The position numbers and the translations under genes are program-made. Below the pieces are notes generated by a model. That model did not search any database. It saw nothing but the letters and a program-made list of their open reading frames with translations, and was not told where the DNA came from. Shown here in pieces: positions 4,614 to 5,386 of a DNA stretch of 5,386 bases. The first letter of the stretch is position 1. Each line of letters begins with the position of its first letter. The DNA is taken from contig JAAYBE010000263.1 of NCBI GenBank assembly GCA_012719015.1, forward strand, positions 1-5,386, read 5' to 3'. The DNA is from Actinomycetota bacterium. Lineage in GTDB: Bacteria; Actinomycetota; Thermoleophilia; UBA2241.

Positions 4614-5386
4614 TTGGCCGACGTCACCGACAACCTCATCGACCTCTGCGGCCGCCTGCGCGATGCGGTGCTGCCCGCCCTCGGTACGCATGCCGCCCGG
4701 GCCCACACGGGCGTGGCCGTCGGCGGCGACATCACGTTCGGCATCGACGAGCAGGCGGAGGCGCTGCTGGCGCAGCATATGCGAGAGCGTCTGCCGGGCT
4801 GGGCCTTCTACTCCGAGGATGGCGGCCTGCACGGTGCGCGTGAGCCCGAGTACGTCCTGATCGTGGACCCCATCGACGGCACCCGCCCAGCGGCCGCGGG
4901 GTTCGAGTCGGCGTGTGTGAGCATCGCTGCGGTGCCCGCGTCCGAAGCGCCGACCATGGGTGACGTCGTCGCCGGTGTGGTCCAGGAGATCAAGAGCGGC
5001 GCTCTCTTCGTCGCGGAGAGGGGCGCCGGTTTCAGCATGCGACGCGCCGACGGCCCCGCGATCCCGTTCAGGCCCACGCCGCGCGAAGACGTCGAGAGCA
5101 TGTTCTGGTCGCTGGGCTTCCGCGGCCGTCCTGCCGTGATCCTCGCACGTGTCCTCGAGGAGCTCATCGACGCCTCCTCGGTGGGCGGTTCCGTCTTCGA
5201 CATCGGGTCGGCCGCCTACGGGGTCACCCGCATCCTCACCGGCCAGCTCGACGCCTACGTCGACATCGGCCCCGCGATCATCGCCGCTCACCCCTGGGCG
5301 GAGGCGGAGTTCCGTCGCGTCGGACGCGGCGCCGTGCTCTGCAACTCCCCGTACGATGTCGCCGCCACATACCTGCTCTGCAGGGA
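4614..5386 (+). CDS. Inositol-monophosphatase-family phosphatase, C-terminus cut by window edge
   Basis: Divergent gene giving 257 codons from a TTG at 4614, still open at the edge. It belongs to the Mg2+-dependent, Li+-sensitive-type sugar phosphatase superfamily (IMPase/FBPase/CysQ). Visible metal-site motifs are YSEDGG (Glu68), DPIDGT (Asp85, Asp88) and YDVAA near the edge (Asp248), the counterpart of the usual WDxAA. GGSVFDIGSAAYGVTRILTGQLDAY (about 191-215) is the usual substrate-side segment; it is followed by about 30 residues before YDVAA where classical members have only a few. DPIDGT is followed by RP rather than the common TNF, so the substrate may differ. The start is set by an in-frame TAG at 4599-4601; TTG is the first start codon after it and keeps the N-terminal helix, while the next candidate, GTG at 4668, would remove part of it. 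Probably a few tens of residues are missing. Substrate not predictable. Confidence 0.9.
   Translation, partial: MADVTDNLIDLCGRLRDAVLPALGTHAARAHTGVAVGGDITFGIDEQAEALLAQHMRERLPGWAFYSEDGGLHGAREPEYVLIVDPIDGTRPAAAGFESACVSIAAVPASEAPTMGDVVAGVVQEIKSGALFVAERGAGFSMRRADGPAIPFRPTPREDVESMFWSLGFRGRPAVILARVLEELIDASSVGGSVFDIGSAAYGVTRILTGQLDAYVDIGPAIIAAHPWAEAEFRRVGRGAVLCNSPYDVAATYLLCR

Noticed and set aside
4512..5291. 259-codon minus-strand open frame opposite the phosphatase gene
   Set aside because: Shadow of a gene with clear IMPase motifs. Only its last eight codons, which have their own ribosome site, are kept as a possible leader ORF.

Overview
This GC-rich window (roughly two thirds G+C by eye) is densely coded. 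It holds four genes on the minus strand and one divergent gene on the plus strand. No RNA genes, CRISPR arrays or insertion sequences are visible. Base composition, the style of the HtrA and OmpR-family proteins, and a TTG start directly behind a -10-like TAGAAT suggest a high-GC Gram-positive or related bacterium, possibly an actinobacterial lineage such as a Coriobacteriia relative. That placement is inference and weakly supported.

Minus strand, in the order of transcription: (1) a small radical SAM protein resembling the TatD-associated family (4515 to 3859); (2) an OmpR/PhoB-type response regulator whose first ATG overlaps the radical SAM stop by four bases (3862 to 3152); (3) a two-TM HAMP-PAS-HisKA-HATPase sensor kinase 33 bases later (3118 to 1328); (4) after a 174-base gap, a membrane-anchored HtrA/DegP-like serine protease with one visible PDZ domain, cut by the left edge (1153 to 1). 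Plus strand: an inositol-monophosphatase-family enzyme from a TTG at 4614, cut by the right edge.

The regulator and kinase form a PhoR/WalK-type phosphorelay. The protease behind them is the kind of envelope quality-control enzyme often placed next to such systems. It may be read through from the operon and may also have its own promoter: the gap before it holds a palindrome, a GTTCACA half-site and a weak -35/-10 pair. The radical SAM gene at the head is the unexpected member, because its usual partner TatD is not in the window.

The most interesting signals are small. One is an 8-codon leader ORF with a strong Shine-Dalgarno that ends in an ATGA overlap with the radical SAM start. Others are back-to-back promoter elements in an A/T-rich island between the divergent genes, a perfect 12-bp hairpin at the 3' end of the kinase gene, and an altered conserved Lys-Pro loop in the response regulator. 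I see no clearly new system; the operon combination is the best candidate for follow-up.
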